Shown here: positions 34,015-44,383 of the stretch, piece by piece
How the letters are laid out: every line of letters starts with the position of its first letter
How positions within the stretch are numbered: position 1 is the first letter of the stretch
Assembly: GCF_013403985.1 (NCBI RefSeq)
Contig: NZ_JABFDF010000005.1
Location: 1 to 64,000, forward strand
Direction of reading: 5' to 3'
Length of the DNA stretch: 64,000 nucleotides
DNA from: Winogradskyella ludwigii
Lineage (GTDB): Bacteria; Bacteroidota; Bacteroidia; Flavobacteriales; Flavobacteriaceae
The notes under the pieces: model-generated
Databases searched by the model: none
What the model was told of the DNA's origin: nothing
Seen by the model: only the letters and a program-made list of their open reading frames with translations
Made by a program: the position numbers and the translations under genes

Positions 34015-37000
34015 TTAATTACCAAAATTATAACGTAAAGTAATTCCTGATCTTAAAGAGGTCTGTGGGAATGACGTTGATATGGCAAATTCAGAAAAAG
34101 TATAATCAAAATAAAATATAGCGGTTAAGTTCTTACTAAAGGCATAATCTGCATTGTACTTAAGTCCCCAAATTGTCTGACCTGCTGTAATTTGATTGTT
34201 ATCTAAATCTAAATATCTAATAATGGTTTTATTGTCTCTAACGGTAACATCTAAACTCATGTTTAAATCACTAACAACAATCTGTTTTGGTCCTGCAAGC
34301 TGAGATCTAATTCTTAAATCTTTAATACGGTAACCTAATCCTAGTGTGTATTCTTTACCTTGTATTTCGGTCATTAAATTATTATCAAAACTTAATGATA
34401 ATGTTCTATCTGTTTTAATTTCTGCTAAGACTTTAATTGAGTTTTTCATTTCAAAATCTAAACGCACCAATGGACTAAATTGCTCTTCTAAGTTAATGTT
34501 ACTATAAAGTGTTTCAGATTTAAAATTACCTGCAGCATCTAAAGCATCTGCGTTTCCAGGAGCCGTAAACCCTAAATCTAAATCATAGTCTTCATAATCT
34601 AAATTAGTTCTAAACTGATTTATAGTATATCGAGATCTGTAACCATGTTGGACTGAAAAACGTTTAAAGGTTTTCTTAAACCATGGTAATTTCATCAACC
34701 CAGTATACTTTAACGTCCAATTTGGAATTGGAACATCACGAAATGCATCTGTACTTACTTTATTTGGATCTGTACCTTGATAAGCAGATAAAAAAGCTGG
34801 TAATAATACACGTTGGCTATTTTTTCCGAAACCTTCAGGATAACCTTCTGCATCTGTACCAAATGGTGTAGTACCATAAAAATCTTTAGCTAAACGATTT
34901 GCTAAAACTAATCGGTTTGCTCTAAAATCGTTAAAAGTCGCTGATTGGTTTTCGTCACTTTTACTAAAAGCCGTTTTAATCATTGTGGTAGAAATATTAA
35001 AATTACCATAAGAATTGGTAATTAAATCTTCGTATACATCACTAAAACCGTCACCTGTAATATCTACCGCTATAAAACTTTCTGTAACATTATTAGCATA
35101 CGTTCTGTTTCCTATTAAATCGATTTTTAAATCTCTCATAGGCTCAACGTTAACTGAATAATCGAGGGTTTTATTTTCTACCTCTGTATATTGTTCGTTA
35201 AAATTGTCATATGTAGTTAACCAACCGTTACTTGCTGATAAATCTCTAATATTACTTTGGCTACCAAAGGTGTAACCTAAAGTAGGTTTTAATGTTCCAA
35301 CAAAACCTGGCGTTGGTAAATATCCTGGTAAAAATGTACCATTGTTTTCAGTATAACTAAACTGGACCCGCTTAACCATTGTTACAACACCAATTAGTGT
35401 ATTATAAGCTTGCTTTCCTGCACTTAACTTATTTGGGTCTTTTGCTTCTCCATCTTTACCGTCTAATGAAGCATCTGGTGTTGTTGAACGTTGCCTTGGA
35501 GCTGAACTTCTAGTACGTCCTTTAACTTTGGGTTTCCCTTTTTTAACTAAACCTAATGTTTTATATAAGGTTTCCATATTAAGGGTTGTATTAATATTAT
35601 GCGTATTAGAGTTTTGAATAGAGTTTCCTAAATTCACAGTTTCATAAAGACCCGTATCTTCATCTAGCACCTCTAATCCTGTATTTAAATCGGATCCTTT
35701 TTGCCATTGAAATGCTCCGTTATAAGCATACGTTGTTCTTAAGAAATTTAATGCTGGTATCTTGTATAAAGGCAGTTCATAATTTAATTGAAATTGCTGC
35801 GTTTGGAAATTAGGATCTCCAAAATCAAAGAAACCATCCCAAACATTAAGTTCTGAATCTTGTACTCCGTTTATACGATCATCAATAAAATAATTACGAA
35901 CAATATTAGTGTTAGCTGCTGTAAAGTTTAAACTCAAAGCATCTGTAAGGTTATAATTTATAGCATACTGAAAATCGAAGGTGTAATTCCTTCTATATAG
36001 TTCTTCTATTCCAATATTACCAGCTTCCAATTCTACTTCTCTAAATTTTTGTCTGCTAAACTGTCTATTAATATCTGTATTTACTGAAATATTTGATGGC
36101 AATAAATTAAGATTGAAATCTTTTAGTAATTTCCAATTTTTCCCTGTAAATAGTGAATCATTATCTTTAAATGGTTCATATTTTAAGGGTTCAAATGCAA
36201 AACTATAATTAGCTCCCGCTCTTACCGTTTGGTCTAGTGAATTTTCAATTTCGAAATCGCGATGCTCTACTTTATTATATGAATAATTAAACGTTAGATT
36301 TTCTACATCGTAAACACGTCGTTTAGAATCTCCTGTTTTTTGCTTTCTTACTCCTATAAAATTAATACTTTGTCGTTTGGTATAATCTTCAGACTGCTCA
36401 CTAATTTGATCTGCCTCACTTTCGCTAGTGGCAGCATCTATTCTCGATTCTAGTGTAAGATCATTATAATATTGATCGAATTTAGGTGTTATTAACTCTT
36501 CACTCTGAGCATAATTAAATGGGACTTGAACTCCCCATTTTTTTGGTAATAATTGCCCTAATTGTATGTTAGTAACAACATCATATTGCTTAACATCTTC
36601 TAAACTTCGTTCGCTTGGTCCTTGTTCTACACCACCAAAACCAACAGTACTTCTTCTTCCTGTTGCACTGATATTTGCAAAATCTGCAATTTGAGTATCC
36701 ATGCTTAAAACGGCTGCCCAACCTCCTTCGTTGTCCATATCAGACATACGCAGCTCGTTAAACCAAACTTCTCCACATGAACTCATCCCTGTAGATCCGG
36801 AATTTTTTACACCAACCATTAATACTCTAATATCTCCAAAATTTGGATTTCCTTTAATCCCAATACGTTGTTGTTTTTGAGTACCTACAATATCTGCATA
36901 AGGAACGTTTATTGAGCTTAATGCTGATTCATCTAGAACACCATCTACAACATTATAAATGGTAGGATCTTCATTACTTAATGTTCCTGCAGATATACCA

Positions 37001-40000
37001 AGTGCTTTTATTTTTTGTAAAAATTCTAATGGTATTTCAATTTCATTTTGTTCTGGCCAAACACGTTCTCTTGCACTCCCTTCTGCATCTGAAGAAGGCA
37101 ATAATGGAACTTCAATCTGATAGTAGTTTTGTGTAAAATCATTACCCATTCTAATAAATCCAACCATTTCGGCAGGTTCTAAAAGTGCTCCTTCTTGAGC
37201 TTCTGCGTGAATAAACATACGTAGTTTCTTATACTGACGCATATCTATACTAATGTTTTTGTAAACACCGTGAGAATCTGTAGGTTCCAAATCACAAGCC
37301 TGAAGTACTAATGATTGTTCATTCTGTCTTATAATACTATTATTATTATTTAACTCTTCTTGCTCTACTCCTGGTGGTCTTAAATAACCTGCGTTATCTT
37401 GAACACTAACAACACCTACACTAAATTCTGGATTAACACTATTGTTGGTATCATCGTTATCCAAATCTAAAGCATATTGTCTCCAATCACTTCTTACCAA
37501 ATCTAAACTAGCAAAACGTAATACCGTATTTTCTGTAAAATCTGAAACATACAAACGTGCAAAACGAATTGAACGAATATCTGAAATACCACCGATTGAT
37601 TCCCGAATATCACTTTCTCCAATTGGAATTCTAAACTGATACCATTTTACATCTCTAGAATCACCATTTGGTAAGGTTACTGTATTTTCTTTGATATCAT
37701 TAATTATTGGGTTATCAATGTTTAATACAGCACTATTAATGTCTACTTCATATTGATAATAGCTATCAATAGTATTCATCGTGTTATCTCTATTAATATC
37801 CTCAACATCTGGTTGTGTTGTAGATCCTCTATTGGTATCGGTAAAAGTCTCTGGTGTGTTTCCTTGTGTACCATTATATTTTTTATAACGGTTAAAAACA
37901 TCCCCATCTGTATTTAAATAATACTGATAATTATCATTTGATGGATCATCTCCAAATAGTCCACCAAATTCTGCAACTTCTTCTGCATCATTGAAACCAT
38001 CAAAACCTACATCTTGATTTATACGTTCTGTTCCTGTAGTTCCAAAGGTGTAAATAAGAGATTGATTTTGAGGTACCACACCTCCAAAGTCTGTTCTCTC
38101 TAAAGTAGAAACATCTCCATCTTCTGGCAAACCGTTTTCATAGAGTTTTTTACCATCCCTTAGAATATCTTCTGAGATATTACCTAGGTTTAAAAATAAC
38201 TTACCGCCTGGGTTTGATGGATTATCTAAAAATGGATCTTGAACCCAAAATTCTATATATTCTACATTAGATTGTTCAAAATCCGTAGATGTAATTTGCC
38301 TTGTTATACCAGCCCAACTTCTTGACCCATCTAAAGCTGCGTTATTCGCAGCAGTTGGATCAAAGTTATAAGGACCACGTTCTGTCGGATAATATGCCAA
38401 ATCTAACGTGTTTATTACAGAAGTTTGCCCTTGTACAATATCTTGGTTAAATATTTCTTCGATAAAAACACGGCGTGTGTATAAATCGCTCATATCGTCG
38501 TCAGTGATACCACTTGGACGTTGTGTACTATAAAAAATAGGATCAATAGTATACCAGTTTAAGAGTGCTCTACCATAACCATTTTCCGGCCCATTAAAAT
38601 CACCTCCAGGAACGGTATTTGGTAAATCTATAGGACGACTCGATAACGTCCATGATAATGGACTTAATAAATCTATAGCTCCTTGTGTGCCTTCAAAATC
38701 ATCTATATATGCTGTAGCCTCATCATCGAAATCTGCTCCACTAGATGCACCTGGTAATAGATATGCAAACTCTCCTCTTAAAGAAAGACTAGATGGTACA
38801 TCTGTATCTATATTAGGTAATTTGTTAACCATTCTAGTTAAAAACGGAACTTCAGTTGAGTAATTCCCATTAAATCCAAAAATAGTATTGTTGATAGGTT
38901 CTGAATTGAAATTAGCTTTTTGGGTAATTGGACGTTCATTAAGGTTTAATAAGGTAGCGCCCAAAACAAAATTCTCGTTGAATTGATGCTCTACATTAAT
39001 CCCTGTAAAACGTTTTGTTTGCTGACCAAAAACAGCATTATTTTCTACGGACACATTAATTGGAGTGTTAGATGCTTTTAAAGCTTCGTCTAAAATCTCT
39101 ACACGTCCTAATTGATAATTCACGGTATAATCTACTCCTTCTACAAGCGTGCGACCACCAGCTGTTACAGTTACAGAACCTCTAGGTACATTAAATGCAC
39201 CTATAGGAATACCACTATCTCCTCCACTACTTTTATACGTTCCCTTTATTTGGAATTTATTCTTTTCTGCTTCATTTAAGGCATCTGTCTTCGTAGACTT
39301 ATAAAGAATATCGTAAACGTATTTCTTTTGATTTTCATTGAAACCACTTTGAGTATCTGTAATATCATCATAGTCTATGGTGTTATTACCTGAATTACCA
39401 TCATCATCTAAAACATCGAATAAGTAACGACCAAAAGGTTCTTTTTTAGTGAAAATAATTTTACCGTTTTGCGATAATACTGTTACTCCTTCAACATAAT
39501 CAAAGAAACCATCACCAAGTTCTTGCGGATCTCCATTATAATTCAATTTATCTAAATGAAAAAGTCTAATTAATGGAGTTTCTCTTATTTCTGTATCATC
39601 AGCAGTATTAACGGTATTGTTATCAAAGGTTGGAAACGGAACTTCAACGCCACCAACAACTGCAGGTGTTATGTAATTTAATGCAGACGATTCTGTATAA
39701 AAGATATTAAGTTTAAAATCCTCTTGATCTAATTGATATGAACCTGTATCATAGATGTTTTTCATCATTAAATCCCAAATAGGTTGTTCCACAGAAGTCA
39801 CGGCACTTTTTAGCATTTTTAGTACCAAACTTTGATTACTTACAACTTCAGTACCAGAACTATCGTCTACAGTAGTTGCCTCTACACCATCAGTAGCAAA
39901 TTCACCGACTTGAAATACTTCTCCTCCAATAGTATATTGAAATGCAACTGCTAAAACCTCGTCATTTAATAAACGTTGACTTAAAGAAATATATCCTAAA

Positions 40001-41331
40001 TCTGCATTTAAAACGTACTCTTGATTTTCTACTAACTTTCTTGCAGACTCTAATTTCCCGTAATCAAAACCTTCTTGAATACTAATATTTACGCCACCTT
40101 GTACATTGGTAATGTTTCTAACTCCTTCCGTTAATACAGATCCAGCACCTCCTATATTAGTTGGATCAAAATCATTATTTTCATTATCTGGTTTTGCTCC
40201 TAGATTATTCACAAAACCAGCTGGTATTGGGTCAAGTCCTATGTTAGCTGCTGTAGATTCTCCTAAATCCTGAAATGCAACAATATTTCTAACATTATCT
40301 GTTTGGTTATTCCTGTTAGTAACCCAAACTTCTACTCTAGTAATATTTAGGCCTTGGTTATCTATAAAAGGATATTGCAACAATGCTTTATCATAGTTTT
40401 CACTAAAGTATTGTGATAAGAAAAAGTGTCTGTTTTCGTCGTAATCTTGTGCAAAGAACTCAAATTCTTCTACAGTTCCTCCTCCTTCTACAACAACAGA
40501 TGTTGATTCTGACTGTTGCTCAGAAAATACGGCTGTAACCCGAGTTTTTCCAAATTGCAATTCTGTTTTCACACCAAAGAGACTCTGCGCACCTGTGATT
40601 AGAGAACTGTTTAATGGCATGCTAACGTTACCTACTTCAATTTTACGTATAATATCATCTTCAGTTGGAGTGTATTCTAACTTTACTACTTGTTGAAAAT
40701 CGAAGGTTGCTTCAGTATCATAATTCGCAGTCACTTGAAGTCGTGTTCCTACTTTCCCTAATAAACTTAAGCTAATTCTCTGATCAAAATCAAAGGTGAA
40801 ATTTGTTCTATTCTGCGGTGAAATAGACGGGTTATCTTGTTTTGAAAACAAAATACCTAAATCTACCTCTACAGAACCTTGAGGTATAACATTTATGGTG
40901 TTTCCTCCAAATATGGTTTCAAACAAACCAGAATTCACATAAAATTCGGGTAATAAATTCTTCTGATCTTCTTCTGAACCTTCTTTTTGTCCAGCTTTAG
41001 CATCAGCCATTTTTTTATAATATGCTTTTAATTTTTCTTGCAATACCAGTTCTTGATATTCTGCTGGTGTAAGAATTAAAGGGTAATTGATACTAAAATC
41101 CCCAATCTTTTCAGAGTAAACATAACGATCTAAAACGGCATCGTAAGTATATTTTGAAACAATGCTACTTGGATTTGGCATATTTAATTTACCAAATGCA
41201 TATGTTGTTTTAGTTGAATCTTGTTCTGTTTCTTGGGCATTTACTAAATTACCAACTAGCATAATTAAGGCTAGTACGTAAAAACACCTATAAGGAAAGC
41301 GTTGCTTATGTGGAGATCTATTCAATTGCAT
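34015..41331 (-). CDS. sprA: T9SS outer-membrane translocon protein SprA
   Basis: This 2438-residue protein has a signal peptide (about 1-32, ending NLVNAQ) and the size and architecture of SprA, the 36-stranded outer-membrane barrel through which T9SS cargo leaves the cell (about 2400 residues in F. johnsoniae). Its N-terminal part contains LNMPNPSSIVSKYTYD and LTPAEYQELVLQEKLKAYY, conserved in the family. Many strand-like repeats follow, and the last strand ends in FPQTSLRSGITLRYNFGN. It is essential for secretion and gliding. Its ATG shares one base with the ruvA stop (TAATG), so the two are translationally coupled. gcvH follows. No frameshift was seen over the full length. Confidence 0.96.
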   Translation of the reverse strand: MQLNRSPHKQRFPYRCFYVLALIMLVGNLVNAQETEQDSTKTTYAFGKLNMPNPSSIVSKYTYDAVLDRYVYSEKIGDFSINYPLILTPAEYQELVLQEKLKAYYKKMADAKAGQKEGSEEDQKNLLPEFYVNSGLFETIFGGNTINVIPQGSVEVDLGILFSKQDNPSISPQNRTNFTFDFDQRISLSLLGKVGTRLQVTANYDTEATFDFQQVVKLEYTPTEDDIIRKIEVGNVSMPLNSSLITGAQSLFGVKTELQFGKTRVTAVFSEQQSESTSVVVEGGGTVEEFEFFAQDYDENRHFFLSQYFSENYDKALLQYPFIDNQGLNITRVEVWVTNRNNQTDNVRNIVAFQDLGESTAANIGLDPIPAGFVNNLGAKPDNENNDFDPTNIGGAGSVLTEGVRNITNVQGGVNISIQEGFDYGKLESARKLVENQEYVLNADLGYISLSQRLLNDEVLAVAFQYTIGGEVFQVGEFATDGVEATTVDDSSGTEVVSNQSLVLKMLKSAVTSVEQPIWDLMMKNIYDTGSYQLDQEDFKLNIFYTESSALNYITPAVVGGVEVPFPTFDNNTVNTADDTEIRETPLIRLFHLDKLNYNGDPQELGDGFFDYVEGVTVLSQNGKIIFTKKEPFGRYLFDVLDDDGNSGNNTIDYDDITDTQSGFNENQKKYVYDILYKSTKTDALNEAEKNKFQIKGTYKSSGGDSGIPIGAFNVPRGSVTVTAGGRTLVEGVDYTVNYQLGRVEILDEALKASNTPINVSVENNAVFGQQTKRFTGINVEHQFNENFVLGATLLNLNERPITQKANFNSEPINNTIFGFNGNYSTEVPFLTRMVNKLPNIDTDVPSSLSLRGEFAYLLPGASSGADFDDEATAYIDDFEGTQGAIDLLSPLSWTLSSRPIDLPNTVPGGDFNGPENGYGRALLNWYTIDPIFYSTQRPSGITDDDMSDLYTRRVFIEEIFNQDIVQGQTSVINTLDLAYYPTERGPYNFDPTAANNAALDGSRSWAGITRQITSTDFEQSNVEYIEFWVQDPFLDNPSNPGGKLFLNLGNISEDILRDGKKLYENGLPEDGDVSTLERTDFGGVVPQNQSLIYTFGTTGTERINQDVGFDGFNDAEEVAEFGGLFGDDPSNDNYQYYLNTDGDVFNRYKKYNGTQGNTPETFTDTNRGSTTQPDVEDINRDNTMNTIDSYYQYEVDINSAVLNIDNPIINDIKENTVTLPNGDSRDVKWYQFRIPIGESDIRESIGGISDIRSIRFARLYVSDFTENTVLRFASLDLVRSDWRQYALDLDNDDTNNSVNPEFSVGVVSVQDNAGYLRPPGVEQEELNNNNSIIRQNEQSLVLQACDLEPTDSHGVYKNISIDMRQYKKLRMFIHAEAQEGALLEPAEMVGFIRMGNDFTQNYYQIEVPLLPSSDAEGSARERVWPEQNEIEIPLEFLQKIKALGISAGTLSNEDPTIYNVVDGVLDESALSSINVPYADIVGTQKQQRIGIKGNPNFGDIRVLMVGVKNSGSTGMSSCGEVWFNELRMSDMDNEGGWAAVLSMDTQIADFANISATGRRSTVGFGGVEQGPSERSLEDVKQYDVVTNIQLGQLLPKKWGVQVPFNYAQSEELITPKFDQYYNDLTLESRIDAATSESEADQISEQSEDYTKRQSINFIGVRKQKTGDSKRRVYDVENLTFNYSYNKVEHRDFEIENSLDQTVRAGANYSFAFEPLKYEPFKDNDSLFTGKNWKLLKDFNLNLLPSNISVNTDINRQFSRQKFREVELEAGNIGIEELYRRNYTFDFQYAINYNLTDALSLNFTAANTNIVRNYFIDDRINGVQDSELNVWDGFFDFGDPNFQTQQFQLNYELPLYKIPALNFLRTTYAYNGAFQWQKGSDLNTGLEVLDEDTGLYETVNLGNSIQNSNTHNINTTLNMETLYKTLGLVKKGKPKVKGRTRSSAPRQRSTTPDASLDGKDGEAKDPNKLSAGKQAYNTLIGVVTMVKRVQFSYTENNGTFLPGYLPTPGFVGTLKPTLGYTFGSQSNIRDLSASNGWLTTYDNFNEQYTEVENKTLDYSVNVEPMRDLKIDLIGNRTYANNVTESFIAVDITGDGFSDVYEDLITNSYGNFNISTTMIKTAFSKSDENQSATFNDFRANRLVLANRLAKDFYGTTPFGTDAEGYPEGFGKNSQRVLLPAFLSAYQGTDPNKVSTDAFRDVPIPNWTLKYTGLMKLPWFKKTFKRFSVQHGYRSRYTINQFRTNLDYEDYDLDLGFTAPGNADALDAAGNFKSETLYSNINLEEQFSPLVRLDFEMKNSIKVLAEIKTDRTLSLSFDNNLMTEIQGKEYTLGLGYRIKDLRIRSQLAGPKQIVVSDLNMSLDVTVRDNKTIIRYLDLDNNQITAGQTIWGLKYNADYAFSKNLTAIFYFDYTFSEFAISTSFPQTSLRSGITLRYNFGN

Positions 41332-41912
41332 TATAAGTTTTTTAGAGCTTCTTTAATAATCTGCTCCACTTGGGCGTCTGGTTGGGCTTGTAAAATTTTA
41401 TCGACAACTTTTTCGGATTGTTTTTTATTAAATCCTAAAACGTCTAATGCTGATAACGCTTCATCTTTGTGTGTATTGTTTGGTATGGAAGAAAGTTCGT
41501 CTATCCCATACACTTTTAACACTTTATCTTTTAAATCTATGATAACACGTTGTGCTGTTTTTACTCCAATACCTTTTACACTTTGAATTAATGCAACATC
41601 TCCACCTGCAATTCCTTCTTTTACTTGATCTGGAGTTAATGAAGACAACATAGTACGTGCAGTATTGGTACCAATACCACTTACAGAAATTAATAATTTA
41701 AAAATTTCGCGCTCTACTGTTGAAGAAAACCCATAAAGGCTCTGAGAATCTTCACGTACTTGAAGATACGTGTAAAGTCTTAAATGTTCTTGATCTGGAA
41801 TTTGAGAAAATGTATGTAATGAAATATTGATGAAATACCCAACACCATTACAATCTATAACAACGTCTGTTGGATTTTTCTCTACAAGTTTGCCCTCTAT
41901 ATGTGTAATCAT
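41331..41912 (-). CDS. ruvA: Holliday junction DNA helicase subunit RuvA
   Basis: This 193-residue protein has the three RuvA domains: an OB fold (1-65, MITHIEGKLVEKNPTDVVIDCNGVGY split as MITHIEGKLVEK and VVIDCNGVGY), two helix-hairpin-helix motifs (about 70-140, with LISVSGIGTNTARTML and IQSVKGIGVKTAQRVI), and a C-terminal RuvB-binding helix bundle (about 145-193). RuvA tetramers bind four-way junctions and load RuvB, encoded at 49130-50152. It is first in the unit with sprA, preceded by a promoter box at 41935-41942 and overlapping sprA by one base. Confidence 0.97.
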   Translation of the reverse strand: MITHIEGKLVEKNPTDVVIDCNGVGYFINISLHTFSQIPDQEHLRLYTYLQVREDSQSLYGFSSTVEREIFKLLISVSGIGTNTARTMLSSLTPDQVKEGIAGGDVALIQSVKGIGVKTAQRVIIDLKDKVLKVYGIDELSSIPNNTHKDEALSALDVLGFNKKQSEKVVDKILQAQPDAQVEQIIKEALKNL

Positions 41913-41934
41913 TTATAACGAATAGTTAAGAAAC

Positions 41935-41942
41935 CAAATGTA
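41935..41942 (-). promoter_or_regulatory. -7 box TACATTTG for ruvA-sprA
   Basis: Plus-strand CAAATGTA gives TACATTTG on minus, 23 bases before the ruvA ATG at 41912. A TTG at 41969-41967 is 24 bases upstream, one more than the usual limit. It also lies in the 78-base gap after maeB. Confidence 0.6.
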
Positions 41943-41990
41943 ATAAAATTATTTTCAATTCAGGGACAAGATAAAAAACTAAGAAAATGC

Positions 41991-44273
41991 CTATTTCTGT
42001 TGTTTTTTATCTCTTTCCTGAGCATCGATAACAGCTATTGCCGTCATATTTACAATTTCATCTACACTTGCTCCCAGTTGCAAAATATGCACTGGTTTCT
42101 GCATTCCCATCATAATGGGACCAATTGATTCTGCATTGTTAAGTTCTTTCAACAATTTGTAAGTAATATTAGCGGAATCCAAATTAGGAAAAATAAGCGT
42201 ATTGACTTTACGACCGGCTAATTTTGAAAACGGAAAAATATCCTGAAGCATTTTCTGGTTAAGTGCAAAATCTGTTTGCAATTCACCATCAACCACCATT
42301 TCTGGATACGCTTTATGTAAATAAGACACAGCTTCTCTTACTTTCTCTGCTCTTGGATTGTCTGAAGAGCCGAAGTTAGAATACGAAATCATAGCTGTTA
42401 CGGATTCTATTCCAAACATTTTTGAAACTCGCGAAGTCATTCTTGCAATCTTAGCTAAATCTTTAGCTGTAGGATCGATATTTATAGAAGTATCACTTAA
42501 AAACATTGGTCCACGTTGCGTCATCATCACATTGGTCGTCGCCACTCTAGTCACACCATCTGCCATACCAATTAATTCTAACATAGGTCTTACAACCGAT
42601 GGGTAATTGCGTGAATAACCTGTAATAAGTGCATCTGCATCTCCTTCATTAACCATCATTGCCGCAAAATAATTACGCTCTCGCATTTTCTTTTCTGCAG
42701 CGTAAATCGTTACACCTTGACGTTTTCGTTTTTTCCAATATGCTTCTGCATATCTATTTTTACGCTCTAATTCTTCATCTGATTTTGGATCTACAATTTG
42801 AACATCTGCATCAAATTCAATCTCTTCCATCAATGCAATAATTGTTTCTCTTCGTCCTAAAAGAATAGGGTAAGCAACACCTTCATCATGAGCAATTTGT
42901 GCAGCTTTAAGAACATCTAACTGATCTGCTTCTGCAAACACAACACGCTTAGGATTGTTTTTAGCTCTACCTAATAACATACGAACCAACTTATTATCTG
43001 AACCTAAACGTTCTAATAATGAGTTTCTGTAACGATCCCAATCTTCTATAGGTTCTTTAGCAACTCCACTATCCATCGCTGCTTTTGCTACAGCTGGTGG
43101 TACTACTGCAATCAGTCTTGGGTCAAAAGGCTTTGGTATAATATAATCTTTACCAAAAGTAAGACGTGTTTCTGCGTATGCAATATTAACTTGTTCTGGT
43201 ACAGATTCCTTTGCTAAATCCGACAAGGCTTTAACTGCTGCCATTTTCATCGCTTCATTTATTTTTGTCGCTCTAACATCTAAAGCACCTCTAAAAATAA
43301 ATGGAAATCCAAGCACATTATTAACTTGGTTAGGATGGTCACTTCGACCTGTGGCCATAATAATATCTTCTCTAGTATCTATAGCTAGTTGATAATTAAT
43401 CTCGGGTACTGGATTTGCCATAGCAAACACAATAGGGTTTACTGCCATAGAGATTAGCATATCTGGAGTTACAATATCTGGTTGCGATAAGCCTACAAAT
43501 ACGTCAGCATTTTGCATCGCTTCATCTAAAGTATCGATTCTACGATGTGTTGCAAATTCAGATTTCTCTGGAGTTAAATTGGTTCTATCGTCTCTAATAA
43601 CACCTTTGCTATCTAGCATAACAATGTTTTCTCGTTTAGCACCAAAAGCTTGATACAAACGTGTACATGAAATGGCTGCAGCTCCCGCTCCACTAACCAC
43701 AATTTTAGCTTCTTCAATCTTTTTTTCTGCAATCTCTAATGCATTTATTAAAGCAGCTGCAGAAATAATCGCTGTTCCATGTTGATCATCGTGCATTACA
43801 GGAATATCCAATTCTTCCTTTAAGCGACGTTCTATTTCAAAAGCTTCAGGAGCTTTTATATCTTCTAAGTTAATTCCTCCAAAAGTTGGAGCTATATTCT
43901 TTACGGTTGCAATGAACGCTTCAACATCTTCGGTGTCAACTTCAATATCAAACACATCAATATCAGCGAATATTTTAAAGAGCAACCCTTTCCCCTCCAT
44001 GACTGGTTTAGAGGCTTCTGGCCCAATATTTCCTAGACCTAAAACTGCAGTTCCATTAGAAATTACAGCAACTAAATTTCCTTTAGCTGTATACTTATAG
44101 ACATTTTCAACATCTTTTGCAATCTCTAAACAAGGTTCTGCAACACCTGGAGAATATGCTAAAGACAAATCGCGTTGCGACGCATACTTCTTTGTTGGAA
44201 CTACTTTAATTTTACCAGGAGTAGGTTTAGCGTGATATACTAAGGCTTCTAGACGTTTGCTCTGTTTGCTCAT
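41991..44273 (-). CDS. maeB: NADP-dependent malic enzyme with C-terminal phosphotransacetylase-like domain
   Basis: This 760-residue protein has a malic enzyme N-domain (about 15-150, with YSPGVAEPC and GLGNIGPEASKPVMEGKG quoted in parts), the NAD(P)-binding domain (about 160-395, with VVSGAGAAAISC), and a C-terminal phosphate acetyl/butyryltransferase-like domain (about 430-750, with RVVFAEADQLDVLKAA and GPMFLSDTSIN). This is the MaeB architecture, which oxidises malate to pyruvate and CO2 with NADP+; the C-terminal domain normally lacks transferase activity and acts in acetyl-CoA-dependent control. It supplies NADPH and pyruvate. It is a single gene with its own promoter box at 44294-44301. 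Confidence 0.96.
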   Translation of the reverse strand: MSKQSKRLEALVYHAKPTPGKIKVVPTKKYASQRDLSLAYSPGVAEPCLEIAKDVENVYKYTAKGNLVAVISNGTAVLGLGNIGPEASKPVMEGKGLLFKIFADIDVFDIEVDTEDVEAFIATVKNIAPTFGGINLEDIKAPEAFEIERRLKEELDIPVMHDDQHGTAIISAAALINALEIAEKKIEEAKIVVSGAGAAAISCTRLYQAFGAKRENIVMLDSKGVIRDDRTNLTPEKSEFATHRRIDTLDEAMQNADVFVGLSQPDIVTPDMLISMAVNPIVFAMANPVPEINYQLAIDTREDIIMATGRSDHPNQVNNVLGFPFIFRGALDVRATKINEAMKMAAVKALSDLAKESVPEQVNIAYAETRLTFGKDYIIPKPFDPRLIAVVPPAVAKAAMDSGVAKEPIEDWDRYRNSLLERLGSDNKLVRMLLGRAKNNPKRVVFAEADQLDVLKAAQIAHDEGVAYPILLGRRETIIALMEEIEFDADVQIVDPKSDEELERKNRYAEAYWKKRKRQGVTIYAAEKKMRERNYFAAMMVNEGDADALITGYSRNYPSVVRPMLELIGMADGVTRVATTNVMMTQRGPMFLSDTSINIDPTAKDLAKIARMTSRVSKMFGIESVTAMISYSNFGSSDNPRAEKVREAVSYLHKAYPEMVVDGELQTDFALNQKMLQDIFPFSKLAGRKVNTLIFPNLDSANITYKLLKELNNAESIGPIMMGMQKPVHILQLGASVDEIVNMTAIAVIDAQERDKKQQK

Positions 44274-44293
44274 AATTTGAATTGAATAAGACG

Positions 44294-44301
44294 CAAAGAT
44301 A
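44294..44301 (-). promoter_or_regulatory. -7 box TATCTTTG upstream of maeB
   Basis: Plus-strand CAAAGATA reads TATCTTTG on minus and ends 21 bases before the maeB ATG at 44273. It lies in the divergent gap with the DUF5686 gene. No -33 TTG at the normal distance was seen. Confidence 0.55.
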
Positions 44302-44383
44302 ATGATTTTGAATGTTTGTTATAAATAACAAGCGATCTAAAAAAAAAATCCGATATTTAGTTACTGCTAAGCGACACATACTA

